A stretch of 25,096 bases of DNA from an uncultured Collinsella sp. (GCA_902497065.1 CABVDH010000023.1:1-25096); one strand, 5' to 3'; counted from the first letter of the stretch, positions 8,533 through 15,522 are shown. Notes: a model not told the origin generated them from the sequence alone. Translations and numbers: made by a program.

Positions 8533-9204
8533 CTACACCAGTACGTCGGCAAGCGGGCGCTTGGGTACGTGGTGCACCTGCGCCTCGTCGCGCCAGTAAT
8601 TAATTGAGCCGTCGGGGTTGGAATCGATCGCATCAATCACCTGCGTCTCGGCCGGAACGCCAAACGCCATGATCAGCTTGAGCTCATACTTGTCGCTATC
8701 GAGCCCCATGGCATCGATCGCGTGGGGCGTAAAGGCCTTGAACATGCAGGCAGCCACCTCGGGCGTGGCGCTGCGGGCGGCGAGCATCATCGTCTGCGCG
8801 GCAATGCCCGTGTCGACCTCGGTAATAGGAGCGGCGGGCTTGCCCGGAACGGCGCACTCGGCAAGAATCGCGATGTAGCCGGTCGGGCGCTCGCCCTCGG
8901 CAGGACCCGACCAGTCCTTAAGCGCGCCGGCCCATGCAAGCTCGTCAAACACGCGAGCGCAGTCCTCGGAACCGCTTACCACATGAAAACGCAGACGCTG
9001 AGCATTGGCGCCGCAGGGAGCCAGGTGCGCCAGTTCCGCCAGCTCGAGCAAAAACTCGCGCGGCACGCGCATGGACTCGTCAAAGCGACGGCACGTACGG
9101 GCGCGGCGGACCAGCGCGTCAAACGTGTCCAGGCCGAGCTTTTCGCAACCTTGCTTTGCCATCGACTCCGCGCTAGACGGCGCCGCGGGAACTGTTTCGT
9201 TCAT
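8533..9204 (-). CDS. Nitroreductase family protein
   Basis: This 223-residue protein fits the FMN-dependent nitroreductase-like fold. It has an N-terminal R-rich FMN-contact motif (RRARTCRRFDES), then VPREFLLELAELAHLAPCGANAQ, which matches the family's xxxAPSAxNxQ helix, then HVVSG, a Gly/Ala-rich helix (DTGIAAQTMMLAARSA) and a C-terminal AFGVPAE segment. Such enzymes use NAD(P)H to reduce nitro groups, quinones or flavins; the substrate is unknown. ATG 9204 is preferred, with GGGGGT just upstream; a TTG 12 bases earlier is less likely. A 19-bp iron-box-like palindrome lies 29 bases upstream of the start, suggesting metal-dependent repression. Confidence 0.82.
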   Translation of the reverse strand: MNETVPAAPSSAESMAKQGCEKLGLDTFDALVRRARTCRRFDESMRVPREFLLELAELAHLAPCGANAQRLRFHVVSGSEDCARVFDELAWAGALKDWSGPAEGERPTGYIAILAECAVPGKPAAPITEVDTGIAAQTMMLAARSATPEVAACMFKAFTPHAIDAMGLDSDKYELKLIMAFGVPAETQVIDAIDSNPDGSINYWRDEAQVHHVPKRPLADVLV

Positions 9205-9232
9205 AGGGACCCCCAATTTCGGGCAATTGTTC

Positions 9233-9251
9233 TTAGGAAAATCTAACCTAA
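9233..9251. promoter_or_regulatory. DtxR/IdeR-type iron-box-like palindrome
   Basis: TTAGGAAAATCTAACCTAA matches the known actinobacterial iron box TTAGGTTAGGCTAACCTAA at 15 of 19 positions, including both TTAGG/CCTAA ends. It lies 29 bases upstream of the nitroreductase start on the minus strand and 188 bases before the HdeD-like gene on the plus strand. A DtxR/MntR-family regulator is encoded at 17749-18138. Confidence 0.45.
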
Positions 9252-9439
9252 AACGTAGGCAATAACGAACAGGGCCGCAATGTTCTACACCTGTTGAATA
9301 GAAAATCGCGACGTGGGGAACAACGGAAACAATTCGGGGCCTTTGGGTTACGTTTCACCCTCCCCGACCCATACGTCAGCGCCTTTAGGCGATACTGGTC
9401 GTAACGATCAAGGCTTACGCCGCACGGAAAGGAGACATT

Positions 9440-10042
9440 ATGGGCATCTTTAAGAATGATGACCAAAAATCGAGCCAGTTTGGATTTGACGAGAAAAGCA
9501 TGGCAGGCAAGGCCGTCAAGGCCGTGCGCTGGATTTACGCCATCACGGGCGTCTTGGCGCTCGTCGCCGGCATCGCACTGCTGTTTGCGCCCGCCAAGTC
9601 CCTCGTCTTCCTAACGACCGTCTTGGGCTTCTACTTTGTGATCACGGCCGCGATCAGGCTGTTTACCGCTGTTTTCGAGCCACTGCTGCCCACCGGCTGG
9701 CGCGTGACGAGCATCATCTCCAACCTACTCATTATCTTGGGCGGCGTCATAATCCTGCGCAACCAGGCCTTCTCGACCGCGACGCTCACCACGATGGTGG
9801 TTATCGTGGCCGGCTTTGGCTGGATCGTCGAAGGTGTCATGTCCATTCTGGAGTCCGAGCTTTCGTCCAACCGTGTCCTCGCCATCCTGAGCGGCGCGCT
9901 CTCCATCATCGCCGGCATGTTCGTGTTTATCTATCCGCTGTGGTCGGCCAAGATGCTCGTCATCTTTAGCGGCGCCGCACTGCTGGTGTTTGGCGTAACG
10001 CTGATTGTTCGCGCTATTCAATTTGGCAAACTGGTGCACTAG
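9440..10042 (+). CDS. HdeD-like (DUF308) membrane protein
   Basis: This 200-residue integral membrane protein has about six hydrophobic helices arranged as repeated hairpins (IYAITGVLALVAGIALLFAP, VLGFYFVITAAIRLFTAVF, IISNLLIILGGVIILR, TTMVVIVAGFGWIVEGVMSI, ILSGALSIIAGMFVFIYP, LVIFSGAALLVFGVTLIVRA). This is the pattern of the HdeD/DUF308 family, linked in enterics to acid resistance but of unproven biochemistry. The roughly 30-residue N-terminus is charged and cytosolic. AAAGGAG precedes ATG 9440. Its TAG is immediately followed by the ATG of the YaiI-like gene, so the two form one unit. The 9217-9439 interval upstream holds the iron-box-like site and no gene. Confidence 0.85.
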   Translation: MGIFKNDDQKSSQFGFDEKSMAGKAVKAVRWIYAITGVLALVAGIALLFAPAKSLVFLTTVLGFYFVITAAIRLFTAVFEPLLPTGWRVTSIISNLLIILGGVIILRNQAFSTATLTTMVVIVAGFGWIVEGVMSILESELSSNRVLAILSGALSIIAGMFVFIYPLWSAKMLVIFSGAALLVFGVTLIVRAIQFGKLVH

Positions 10043-10525
10043 ATGCCGCGAACGCTCTTTATTGATGCAGACGCCTGCCCGGTCACGCGCGAGTCGATTG
10101 ACTGCGCGCGGCGGGCGGGCGTCGCCGTCGTTATCGCCGGCAACAGCACACAGAACCTGGAACGCCACATTCGCCGCGACGATCCGCGCGACGTCGAGCA
10201 TGCGCGACGCGGATTTTGGGTCACGACGCTCGATGTGAGCGTGGGCACCGACAGCGCCGACTTTGCCATTGTCGAACGCCTGCAGGCGGGCGACGTAGTC
10301 GTGACGCAGGACATTGGCTTGGCGAGCATGGTGCTCGGGCGCGATGCCGCCGCCATCGGCGTGCGCGGGCGCGTCTACGATAAGGCGACCATCGACATGC
10401 AGTTGTTTATTCGGCACGAGGAAAAGAAGGTACGCCGCGCCGGGGGACGCACTCGCGGACCGGCGGCATTTACCAGCGAAGACCGGGCCCGCTTTAAACG
10501 CAACCTCACCGAGCTGCTGCACTAA
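10043..10525 (+). CDS. YaiI/YqxD family protein (UPF0178, DUF188)
   Basis: This 160-residue protein starts with the family signature TLFIDADACPV. It continues with a VVIAGNSTQ strand, VGTDSADFAIVERLQAGDVVVTQDIGLA and a C-terminal region ending in a basic GGRTRGPAAFTSEDRARFKRNL segment, all typical of UPF0178. The conserved Asp residues (IDAD, SAD, QDIG) suggest a PIN-like metal-binding fold, but no activity is established. The start codon abuts the stop of the HdeD-like gene with no gap. A hairpin-plus-T terminator follows, and the next gene is convergent. Confidence 0.9.
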   Translation: MPRTLFIDADACPVTRESIDCARRAGVAVVIAGNSTQNLERHIRRDDPRDVEHARRGFWVTTLDVSVGTDSADFAIVERLQAGDVVVTQDIGLASMVLGRDAAAIGVRGRVYDKATIDMQLFIRHEEKKVRRAGGRTRGPAAFTSEDRARFKRNLTELLH

Positions 10526-10527
10526 CC

Positions 10528-10567
10528 AAGGTAGATTTTTGGGACATGCCTAAAAATCTACCTTTTT
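10528..10567 (+). terminator. Terminator-like hairpin after the YaiI-family gene
   Basis: A 13-bp stem (AAGGTAGATTTTT 10528-10540 with AAAAATCTACCTT 10552-10564) encloses GGGACATGCCT, followed by TTTTG. It doubles as copy 1 of a repeat pair whose second copy is at 10599-10630 in inverted orientation. Confidence 0.75.
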
Positions 10568-10598
10568 GTTTTGGCAGCGGAAATGCCCTGGTCACAGG

Positions 10599-10630
10599 GG
10601 TAGATCGTAAGACATGTCCCAATAATCTAC
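10599..10630 (-). repeat. Inverted copy of the GTAGAT-GGGACATG-ATCTAC repeat
   Basis: Read on the minus strand, this 32-base element matches 10531-10562 at 27 of 32 positions, with the shared core TTGGGACATG and GTAGAT/ATCTAC ends. It directly follows the stop of the minus-strand exporter gene. Each of two convergent genes thus ends in one copy. Substitutions weaken the stem here, so terminator activity is doubtful. Confidence 0.7.
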
Positions 10631-11719
10631 TTAAAGGCCAACGGCGGAGAGGATGAGGCCCCAGCCGGCACCGATGACGTACATCATGATCAGGAACAGG
10701 ACGTTTTCGCGGGCGCTGCGGTTGGTGCGGAACAGCACCAGGTAGCCCACACCAGCAGAGATGAGCGTGCCGGCGAGCATCGGGGCCAGCTGCAGCGCGC
10801 CTTCCAGGTACAGTTGTGTGATGACGACGCTGGCCGAGCAGTTGGGAATCAGGCCGACAAGCGCCGAACCCAGGACGGCGAGCGTCTCGTTGCCACGCAG
10901 GAACTGCTCGATCGCGGACTCGCCGAAGGTCTCGAGCACGGCGACCAGAATCAGCGTCACCAGAAAAATGAATACCGATACCTGCACGGTGTGCGAGATG
11001 GCGCTGCGAATAATCGACAGGAGGGGCGCGCCCTCGTGAGAGTGGGAGTGACCGTGGCCATCATGGTGTTCATGCTCGTCCTCATGACCGTGATCGTGGC
11101 CATGTCCGTGTTCGTGCTCGTCCTCGTCTTCATCGCAACCGCAATGGTCGCGCTCGCACAGCTCATGGATGTGATCGGCGCTCACGCCCGCCTCGGCCAC
11201 CTCGTCGATGATGTCACCGCCAGTGTGGTCGTCGTGCGCGCAGTTCACATGAGCCGGATTAGCAGCGGTCCCCAGCACGGTACGGCGAATCGCCGCATGT
11301 GCGCGAGCGTTACGACGCAGGCCGCGAATAGCGGCGTCCACGATAAAGCCCGTGACCAGCGCGATCAGCGCCTTCGAAGCCAGAAGCATCGCCATGGTCT
11401 GCACGGGAACTTGCTCGGCGAGCAACAGCGGCAGCATCTCATCGGAGGTCGAGAGAAACACCGCCACCAGGGTACCCAGCGTCGCGACGCGACCGGCGTA
11501 CAGCGTGGCCGCCATTGCCGAAAAGCCGCACTGCGGCACCATGCCCAGCAACGAGCCAACCACGGGGCCCGCAGCGCCAGCGCGCTTGATGGCGCCGTTA
11601 ACGCGGTCGCCCGCAACATGCTCGAGCGTCTCGAGCGCAAGGTACGTCACCAACAAAAACGGCACCAGCGAGAGCGTGTCTTTGCCGGCATCGAGCAGAA
11701 TATCTATCAGTAAATCCAT
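10631..11719 (-). CDS. ArsP_2-type heavy-metal/manganese exporter with His-rich loop
   Basis: This 362-residue polytopic membrane protein resembles the putative 10-helix heavy-metal exporter family (ArsP_2; some members are annotated as putative manganese transporters). Each half has a family motif: MVPQCGFSAMAATLY (60-74) and IPNCSASVVITQLY (291-304), with helices around both. The halves are joined by a cytosolic loop (about 157-228) packed with His, Asp, Glu and Cys (EHGHGHDHGHEDEHEHHDGH and a DHCGC motif), a likely metal buffer or sensor. Substrate is not fixed by sequence; Mn, Zn or another divalent ion fits the loop better than arsenite (inference). ATG 11719 follows AAAGG. A good promoter and a dyad lie upstream, and the upstream region shares a word with that of the DtxR/MntR-like gene. 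Confidence 0.82.
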   Translation of the reverse strand: MDLLIDILLDAGKDTLSLVPFLLVTYLALETLEHVAGDRVNGAIKRAGAAGPVVGSLLGMVPQCGFSAMAATLYAGRVATLGTLVAVFLSTSDEMLPLLLAEQVPVQTMAMLLASKALIALVTGFIVDAAIRGLRRNARAHAAIRRTVLGTAANPAHVNCAHDDHTGGDIIDEVAEAGVSADHIHELCERDHCGCDEDEDEHEHGHGHDHGHEDEHEHHDGHGHSHSHEGAPLLSIIRSAISHTVQVSVFIFLVTLILVAVLETFGESAIEQFLRGNETLAVLGSALVGLIPNCSASVVITQLYLEGALQLAPMLAGTLISAGVGYLVLFRTNRSARENVLFLIMMYVIGAGWGLILSAVGL

Positions 11720-11762
11720 GACGGATGGAACCTTTCGTGTCTTTCGGCAGCATTGTAAAAGT

Positions 11763-11798
11763 CCTAGCGGTCAACTAGGGTATTGTAGTTGACCTAGG
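11763..11798. promoter_or_regulatory. Dyad operator over the exporter promoter
   Basis: The right arm, TAGTTGACCTAGG (11786-11798), is the inverted complement of the left arm at 11763-11777 apart from a 2-base bulge in the left arm, with an 8-base loop. It covers the exporter's -10 and the probable transcription start. It could be a regulator site or a leader hairpin; the position favours an operator. Confidence 0.5.
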
Positions 11799-11809
11799 CG
11801 TGGTGCCAA
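11782..11809 (-). promoter_or_regulatory. Promoter of the ArsP_2-type exporter gene
   Basis: On the minus strand, -35 TTGGCA (complement of 11804-11809) and -10 TACAAT (complement of 11782-11787) are 16 bases apart, about 63 bases before the start codon. The dyad above overlaps the -10. Confidence 0.6.
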
Positions 11810-11830
11810 TAGTTGCCCATGGTAAACTAT
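11809..11830. promoter_or_regulatory. Imperfect palindrome sharing a word with the regulator's upstream region
   Basis: A 22-base imperfect palindrome (18 of 22 positions symmetric) begins ATAGTT and ends AACTAT. It contains AGTTGCCCATG (11811-11821), found identically at 18205-18215 upstream of the DtxR/MntR-family gene. It touches the exporter's -35 and lies 61 bases before the exonuclease gene. Confidence 0.45.
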
Positions 11831-11890
11831 CATCTCGCCATAACTCAATGCCACCGAGCCGCGCGACGCGGCCCGTCCAAGGAGCAGTCT

Positions 11891-12859
11891 ATGAACGTTT
11901 CGCAAGCACTCGAATACGAGCGCCAGCCGTTTATCCCCATGTTTATCTATGGCGATCACGGCGCCATGGAATCCGAACGTCAGAAAGGCGAAGAGGCCCT
12001 CAAGGTGCTCGAGACCGAGTACTTTACTGCCGAGGGCGACCCCGGCTTCGACTTTGCCACCGTGCGCGACCTTGCCGATCGCAACCGCGACCTGTGCGAC
12101 CAGATTGGCGAGGCACGCCTGCGCAACGTGACGCCCGCGACGCTTTCGCGCGGCCTGTCCGATGCCGACACCTGCGCGGCCATCGGTAAGATGCAAAAGC
12201 GCACCGCCGCGTCGGTCATGCGCGAGATCCGCGGCGACCGCGACGCGCTCGGCGTGGCCTACGCCCGCAAGCCCATCCAGGGCACCGTGCTCGGTATCGA
12301 CATCGAGACCACCGGCCGTGCACCCGAGCGCGGCTACATCATCAACGTCGGCTGGGAGATCATGGATCTCGCCAGCGACGCCGTGCCGCATGACGCCGAG
12401 GCACACTACTGCGGCCTGCCCGATATCTACCGCGGCGAGGATGTGCCGCTATCGAATATCCACCACATCACCTGGGACGACATCGACGGCAAAACGCCCT
12501 TCCGCGAGAACAAAGAGCTGCAAAAGCAGCTGCTCAAGCTTATGAAGAAGTACCCATACATGGCGCATAACGCCGCGTTCGAGGACAGCTGGTTCAAAAT
12601 TCACCTGGACGGTTACGCCGAGGCGCGCCGTGCCGGCAAGATCATCGTCATTGATTCGCGCCAGATCTGCCGCAGCCTGGATGCCGACGTTCGCTCGCTC
12701 CCCCGCGAGTCCGCGCCCGCCGCGCTCGAGAACTGGGCGCGCCGCCGCGGCACCCTCGCCGCCGACGCCAACGAGCAGCACCTGGGCCTCGACGACACCG
12801 ACCTCATGCTCCGCACGGTGCAGGCCGAGTTCAACCTCAAGAACCTGTTTGCCAAGTAG
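11891..12859 (+). CDS. DnaQ-like 3'-5' exonuclease domain protein with novel N-terminus
   Basis: Residues about 130-322 form a DEDDh exonuclease (RNase T/DnaQ fold). It has ExoI GIDIETTG (D137, E139), NVGWEIMDL as the second strand, ExoII MAHNAAFEDSW (N227, D232) and ExoIII H297-x4-D302 (EQHLGLDD). All acidic catalytic positions appear present. The first roughly 130 residues (acidic, helical, with TPATLSRGLSDADTCAAIGK) match nothing I recognise and are longer than the usual DnaQ N-terminus. ATG 11891 with AAGGAG upstream is chosen over an in-frame start at 11813. A role in DNA or RNA end processing is likely; the target is unknown. It is transcribed away from the metal exporter, and a GC-rich hairpin follows. 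Confidence 0.85.
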   Translation: MNVSQALEYERQPFIPMFIYGDHGAMESERQKGEEALKVLETEYFTAEGDPGFDFATVRDLADRNRDLCDQIGEARLRNVTPATLSRGLSDADTCAAIGKMQKRTAASVMREIRGDRDALGVAYARKPIQGTVLGIDIETTGRAPERGYIINVGWEIMDLASDAVPHDAEAHYCGLPDIYRGEDVPLSNIHHITWDDIDGKTPFRENKELQKQLLKLMKKYPYMAHNAAFEDSWFKIHLDGYAEARRAGKIIVIDSRQICRSLDADVRSLPRESAPAALENWARRRGTLAADANEQHLGLDDTDLMLRTVQAEFNLKNLFAK

Positions 12860-13210
12860 AAACGTCTACGACAAACTCCGGCGTAGATCACGAGCGGCCT
12901 CGCAGCGGGAAACCCCGCAACGGGGCCGCCCTACGTTCCACAGATAGATCTGCCATCACAAATTCTGAACCCTCATTTTGAACGATTTCGGCCAATTCCC
13001 GACACGTAATTCGTTGTCGGATGGTGATGCGTCGATATCAAATGTGCAGCAATTGAGTATTTCTATGCTATAGCCGAGCTGCGAAAACGTTTATTTATGG
13101 CATACCAACCCATAATTGCGTCAAGCTTTTGGACAGCATTTGGTTAGACCTCTAAAACGGCTTTTCCACTCAGCGCCATCAACACGGCATTAGCTGACAC
13201 GATATATACC
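12860..13210. other. Gene-free interval with GC-rich hairpins
   Basis: No supported gene. Near the exonuclease end there is a small stem (TCTACG 12865-12870 with CGTAGA 12882-12887) and a nested hairpin (GCGGCC 12894-12899 with GGCCGC 12924-12929, inner GCGGG/CCCGC). Neither has a T-run, so terminator function is uncertain. From about 12950 the sequence becomes AT-rich and leads into the low-GC nuclease gene. Just before its start is GATATATACC, possibly a -10, without an obvious ribosome-binding site. Confidence 0.5.
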
Positions 13211-14401
13211 ATGAGTATCGTATTGTCACATACCACTGCAAAAGCGGTCTACCAGGCCGTGCATTCGGTGTCTGCGAAAGGCATCGAGTCCTGTAACCCT
13301 GCCGCGATTTACGGATCATGTCCCACCGGAACGCTCCTTGACGCAGCCGCAGAATGGCTCACCAAACATGATGTTTCCCTCGGCGCAAATGATTCCCTCG
13401 AGGTGATGGTGTTTGATCGCAGGAATGCGCGCTATGCAATGAACTGTCAATGCCACGTTTCGTCAAAACGATTCTCGAACTCACGCTTTATAGAGCTTGA
13501 AGATGGCATCTTCATTGTTGGCGTTGAGCTTTGCGCACTTCAAGCCGCCACCTATCTCCCTTTTCGCGAACTGGTGGAGTACTACTTTGAATTGTGCAGC
13601 GCTTACTCCCTTGGAACCGGCTCTTCCACCTCTTATAACGAGCGTTTCGCGCTCACCTCGACCGAGAGGTTAAAGCAGTTCTTTAATTCCATTACCAGAT
13701 GCGACGGTTTGGCCCTTGCCCGAAAGGCGATCCAATGTGTACGCGACGGATGCCGGTCTCCCATGGAAACGGCATTTGTCATGATGCTAACGCTGCCCAA
13801 AAGCGAAGGAGGGCTTGGTATTAAGGGAATTGAGACCGATTACGAGGTGCAGGTCACCGCCGCCGCAAAGAATCTCACGAGACGCAAAAAGTTCTTTATG
13901 GATGCGTATCTAAAGAAATCTCGCACAGACATTGAATACAACGGTTTTTATCATGACGCGGAAGAAGACCGCGCCATCGATGAGGAACGCAAGAATGCGC
14001 TTGCGTCCATGGGATACGGAATCATCACCGTCAGCCGTTATTCCTTTATGCATGCCAGCTCTTTCGTTAGGGTCATGGAAGCAATCCAGCGGAAAGAGGG
14101 CGTACGCCCCTCGCGTCTACCAAAAGACTTTCAAATCATGCAAGAGGACCTGAGACAGTTTGTGCTCAGAAGGTTTATAGAAGAGAAAAGGCGAATTCAG
14201 AAGCAGCTTCGCCAGGATTCCGAAGAGCGCCAACGAATCGACCTCGAAAAAGCAACACTCGAAGGCATCACGCTGGATGACCCGACAATTAATGAAGTTA
14301 CAGCAATCGATGACATGCAGACAGTCGAATCCGACAGCCCATCATTTGCCCAAACAAGCAGCCTCGCGCCCGAGGGCAGGATCTTCGGGGCCGGAAGCTA
14401 G
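13211..14401 (+). CDS. Vsr/DUF559-like endonuclease protein, AbiEi-like N-terminus
   Basis: This 396-residue protein belongs, by pattern, to a Coriobacteriia family that joins an AbiEi-like region (CHVSSKRF..FIELEDGIFIVGVELCALQAATYLPFRELVE and FELCSAYSLG, about 81-135) to a PD-(D/E)XK endonuclease of the Vsr/DUF559 type. Nuclease residues are visible: SPMETAF (E186), KKFFMDAYL (D231), DIEYNGFYH (E242, H248), EDRAIDEER (D253, R260) and a MGYGIITVSR strand. A charged, coiled-coil-prone tail (about 310-350) and an acidic end follow. No good ribosome-binding site precedes ATG 13211, so a leaderless or weak start is possible. Composition is clearly lower in GC than neighbours, and gene-poor stretches flank it: signs of acquisition. 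Role in defence is inferred. Confidence 0.72.
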   Translation: MSIVLSHTTAKAVYQAVHSVSAKGIESCNPAAIYGSCPTGTLLDAAAEWLTKHDVSLGANDSLEVMVFDRRNARYAMNCQCHVSSKRFSNSRFIELEDGIFIVGVELCALQAATYLPFRELVEYYFELCSAYSLGTGSSTSYNERFALTSTERLKQFFNSITRCDGLALARKAIQCVRDGCRSPMETAFVMMLTLPKSEGGLGIKGIETDYEVQVTAAAKNLTRRKKFFMDAYLKKSRTDIEYNGFYHDAEEDRAIDEERKNALASMGYGIITVSRYSFMHASSFVRVMEAIQRKEGVRPSRLPKDFQIMQEDLRQFVLRRFIEEKRRIQKQLRQDSEERQRIDLEKATLEGITLDDPTINEVTAIDDMQTVESDSPSFAQTSSLAPEGRIFGAGS

Positions 14402-14747
14402 ACCGGCTAACAAGGTGAGTACCCTAGCGATGTGCAAAATTGCGAGTATTCAGCAGGGTCGGGTGTCTATCACCCTCGAGTGGATCCAAATGTGAAGCGA
14501 AATCACTCTTGCGTGAGAGCGTTAGGCAACATTTGAGGAAGAACTCATCGGATTAACACCCTAAGATAACTCTTGAACTGCATTATATGACCTGCAATAA
14601 ATTAGCGGACCCCCTATAGTTGCAGAATACTCCATTTTTTGCACGGCACGAGGGTACCCACCTTGGCATCGACTATCAAAAAACGCTCAGTCCGGGATCT
14701 CGTCCACTATTCCCCATCATTTTGTACAACGAATTACCTGAACGTCA
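14402..14747. other. Gene-free interval, AT-rich, upstream of the metal operon
   Basis: No supported gene. The sequence is AT-richer than the chromosome around it and similar in composition to the preceding nuclease gene. Only minor stem candidates are present (for example CTC..GAG around 14507-14520). No terminator with a T-run was found after the nuclease gene. Confidence 0.5.
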
Positions 14748-14775
14748 TTGACATATGAACATGCACTCATATAAT
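14748..14775 (+). promoter_or_regulatory. Consensus promoter of the metal-efflux operon
   Basis: TTGACA (14748-14753) and TATAAT (14770-14775) are both perfect consensus hexamers, 16 bases apart, with the expected start near 14781. The left operator arm (14752-14775) lies exactly over the spacer and -10. Confidence 0.88.
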
Positions 14776-14808
14776 CGAAAGTAAATTATATGAGCGCATG
14801 TTCATATG
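14752..14808. promoter_or_regulatory. Large ArsR/SmtB-type operator dyad
   Basis: Two 24-base arms (14752-14775 and 14785-14808) are inverted complements with one mismatch, separated by 9 bases. Each arm carries the internal half-site pattern ATGAAC..CTCAT (or its complement), as expected of SmtB/CzrA operators. The left arm covers the -10 and the right arm covers the early transcript, which fits autorepression. Confidence 0.85.
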
Positions 14809-14821
14809 AAAGGATATTGCA

Positions 14822-15187
14822 ATGAGCATCCGCGTTGATGAAACGAAACTCGACATCGAGGCCACCGAACCCGCGATCCCGACCACCTGCTCGCCCGAGG
14901 ACCTTCCCGACGAGGAGCTTCTCTACGACCTCGCCGACCTGTTCAAGGTCTTCAGCGACACCACGCGCATCAAGATCCTCTATGCCCTCATGGGCCGCGA
15001 GCTCTGCGTGGCAGACATCGCCGAAGCGACCGAAACCTCGCAGTCCGCGGTGTCGCACCAGCTGCGCACACTCAAGCAGTCGCACCTGGTTAAATTCCGG
15101 CGCGACGGGCGCAATATCCTATACTCGCTCGCCGACGACCACGTCTACACCATGCTCAACCAGGGCATGAGCCACATCTGCGAATAG
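14822..15187 (+). CDS. ArsR-family metal-sensing repressor (SmtB/CzrA type)
   Basis: This 121-residue winged-helix repressor of metal resistance has DLFKVFSDTTRIKILYAL, the metal-family ELCVADIAE helix, the recognition helix TSQSAVSHQLRTLKQ and a wing around FRRDGRNILYSL. The C-terminal helix carries D105-x-H107 and H118-x2-E121, exactly the spacing of the alpha-5 zinc site of SmtB/CzrA, so it probably senses Zn (or Co). The alpha-3N cadmium/lead site is incomplete: C62 and D65 are present, the second Cys of a CxC is Ala64, and only one N-terminal Cys (C23) exists. AAAGGA precedes ATG 14822. It heads an operon with the HMA protein and the P1B ATPase and is presumably released from the upstream dyad when metal binds. 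Confidence 0.92.
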   Translation: MSIRVDETKLDIEATEPAIPTTCSPEDLPDEELLYDLADLFKVFSDTTRIKILYALMGRELCVADIAEATETSQSAVSHQLRTLKQSHLVKFRRDGRNILYSLADDHVYTMLNQGMSHICE

Positions 15188-15249
15188 CAGCCAACCACGG
15201 TACCAGCGCGGCCTGCACCCAAGCCGCAAAAACGGGAAAGGAACCCACC

Positions 15250-15468
15250 ATGAAAAAGCAGTACAAGCTCGATGAGATCGATTGCGCCAACTGCGCGCGT
15301 GAGCTTCAGGACGAGCTGGCCAAGCTCGAGGGCGTCAAATCCGTGTCCGTCAACTTTATGACCCAGAAGCTGATGCTTGAGGCTGATGATGCTGAGTTCG
15401 ACGAGGTGCTCAACCGCGTTGTAGAGTTTACGGCCGACGCCGAGCCGGACTGCGAGATCATTCTCTAG
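15250..15468 (+). CDS. Heavy-metal-associated (HMA) domain metallochaperone
   Basis: This 72-residue single-domain protein has the ferredoxin-like HMA pattern: YKLDEIDCANCARELQDEL with the metal-binding C12-x2-C15, then GVKSVSVNFMTQKLML and a closing acidic tail (DAEPDCEIIL). The acidic residue before the CxxC and the acidic tail resemble the N-terminal domains of Zn/Cd/Pb ATPases rather than copper chaperones. It probably hands metal to the ATPase encoded next, which lacks its own HMA domain. AAAGGA precedes the ATG. A 9-bp hairpin and a further operator arm separate it from the ATPase gene. Confidence 0.88.
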   Translation: MKKQYKLDEIDCANCARELQDELAKLEGVKSVSVNFMTQKLMLEADDAEFDEVLNRVVEFTADAEPDCEIIL

Positions 15469-15489
15469 CCCAGGTTTACGCCAACCTGC

Positions 15490-15513
15490 AAGGCCGCGAT
15501 TGCCGCGGCCTTT
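15490..15513 (+). terminator. Weak terminator-like hairpin between HMA and ATPase genes
   Basis: AAGGCCGCG (15490-15498) pairs perfectly with CGCGGCCTT (15504-15512) around a 5-base loop, followed only by a short TTTG. It probably gives partial termination or processing, so the small genes may be expressed more than the ATPase. Confidence 0.5.
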
Positions 15514-15522
15514 GCTCGCGAA

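Noticed and set aside
11036..11249. Repetitive CAT/GTG-rich stretch resembling a tandem repeat
   Set aside because: It is the coding sequence of the exporter's His/Asp/Glu-rich loop, not an independent DNA repeat.
14402..14821. Possible small gene or RNA in the long interval before the metal operon
   Set aside because: No open frame with a start signal and no convincing structured RNA or tRNA could be identified by eye.
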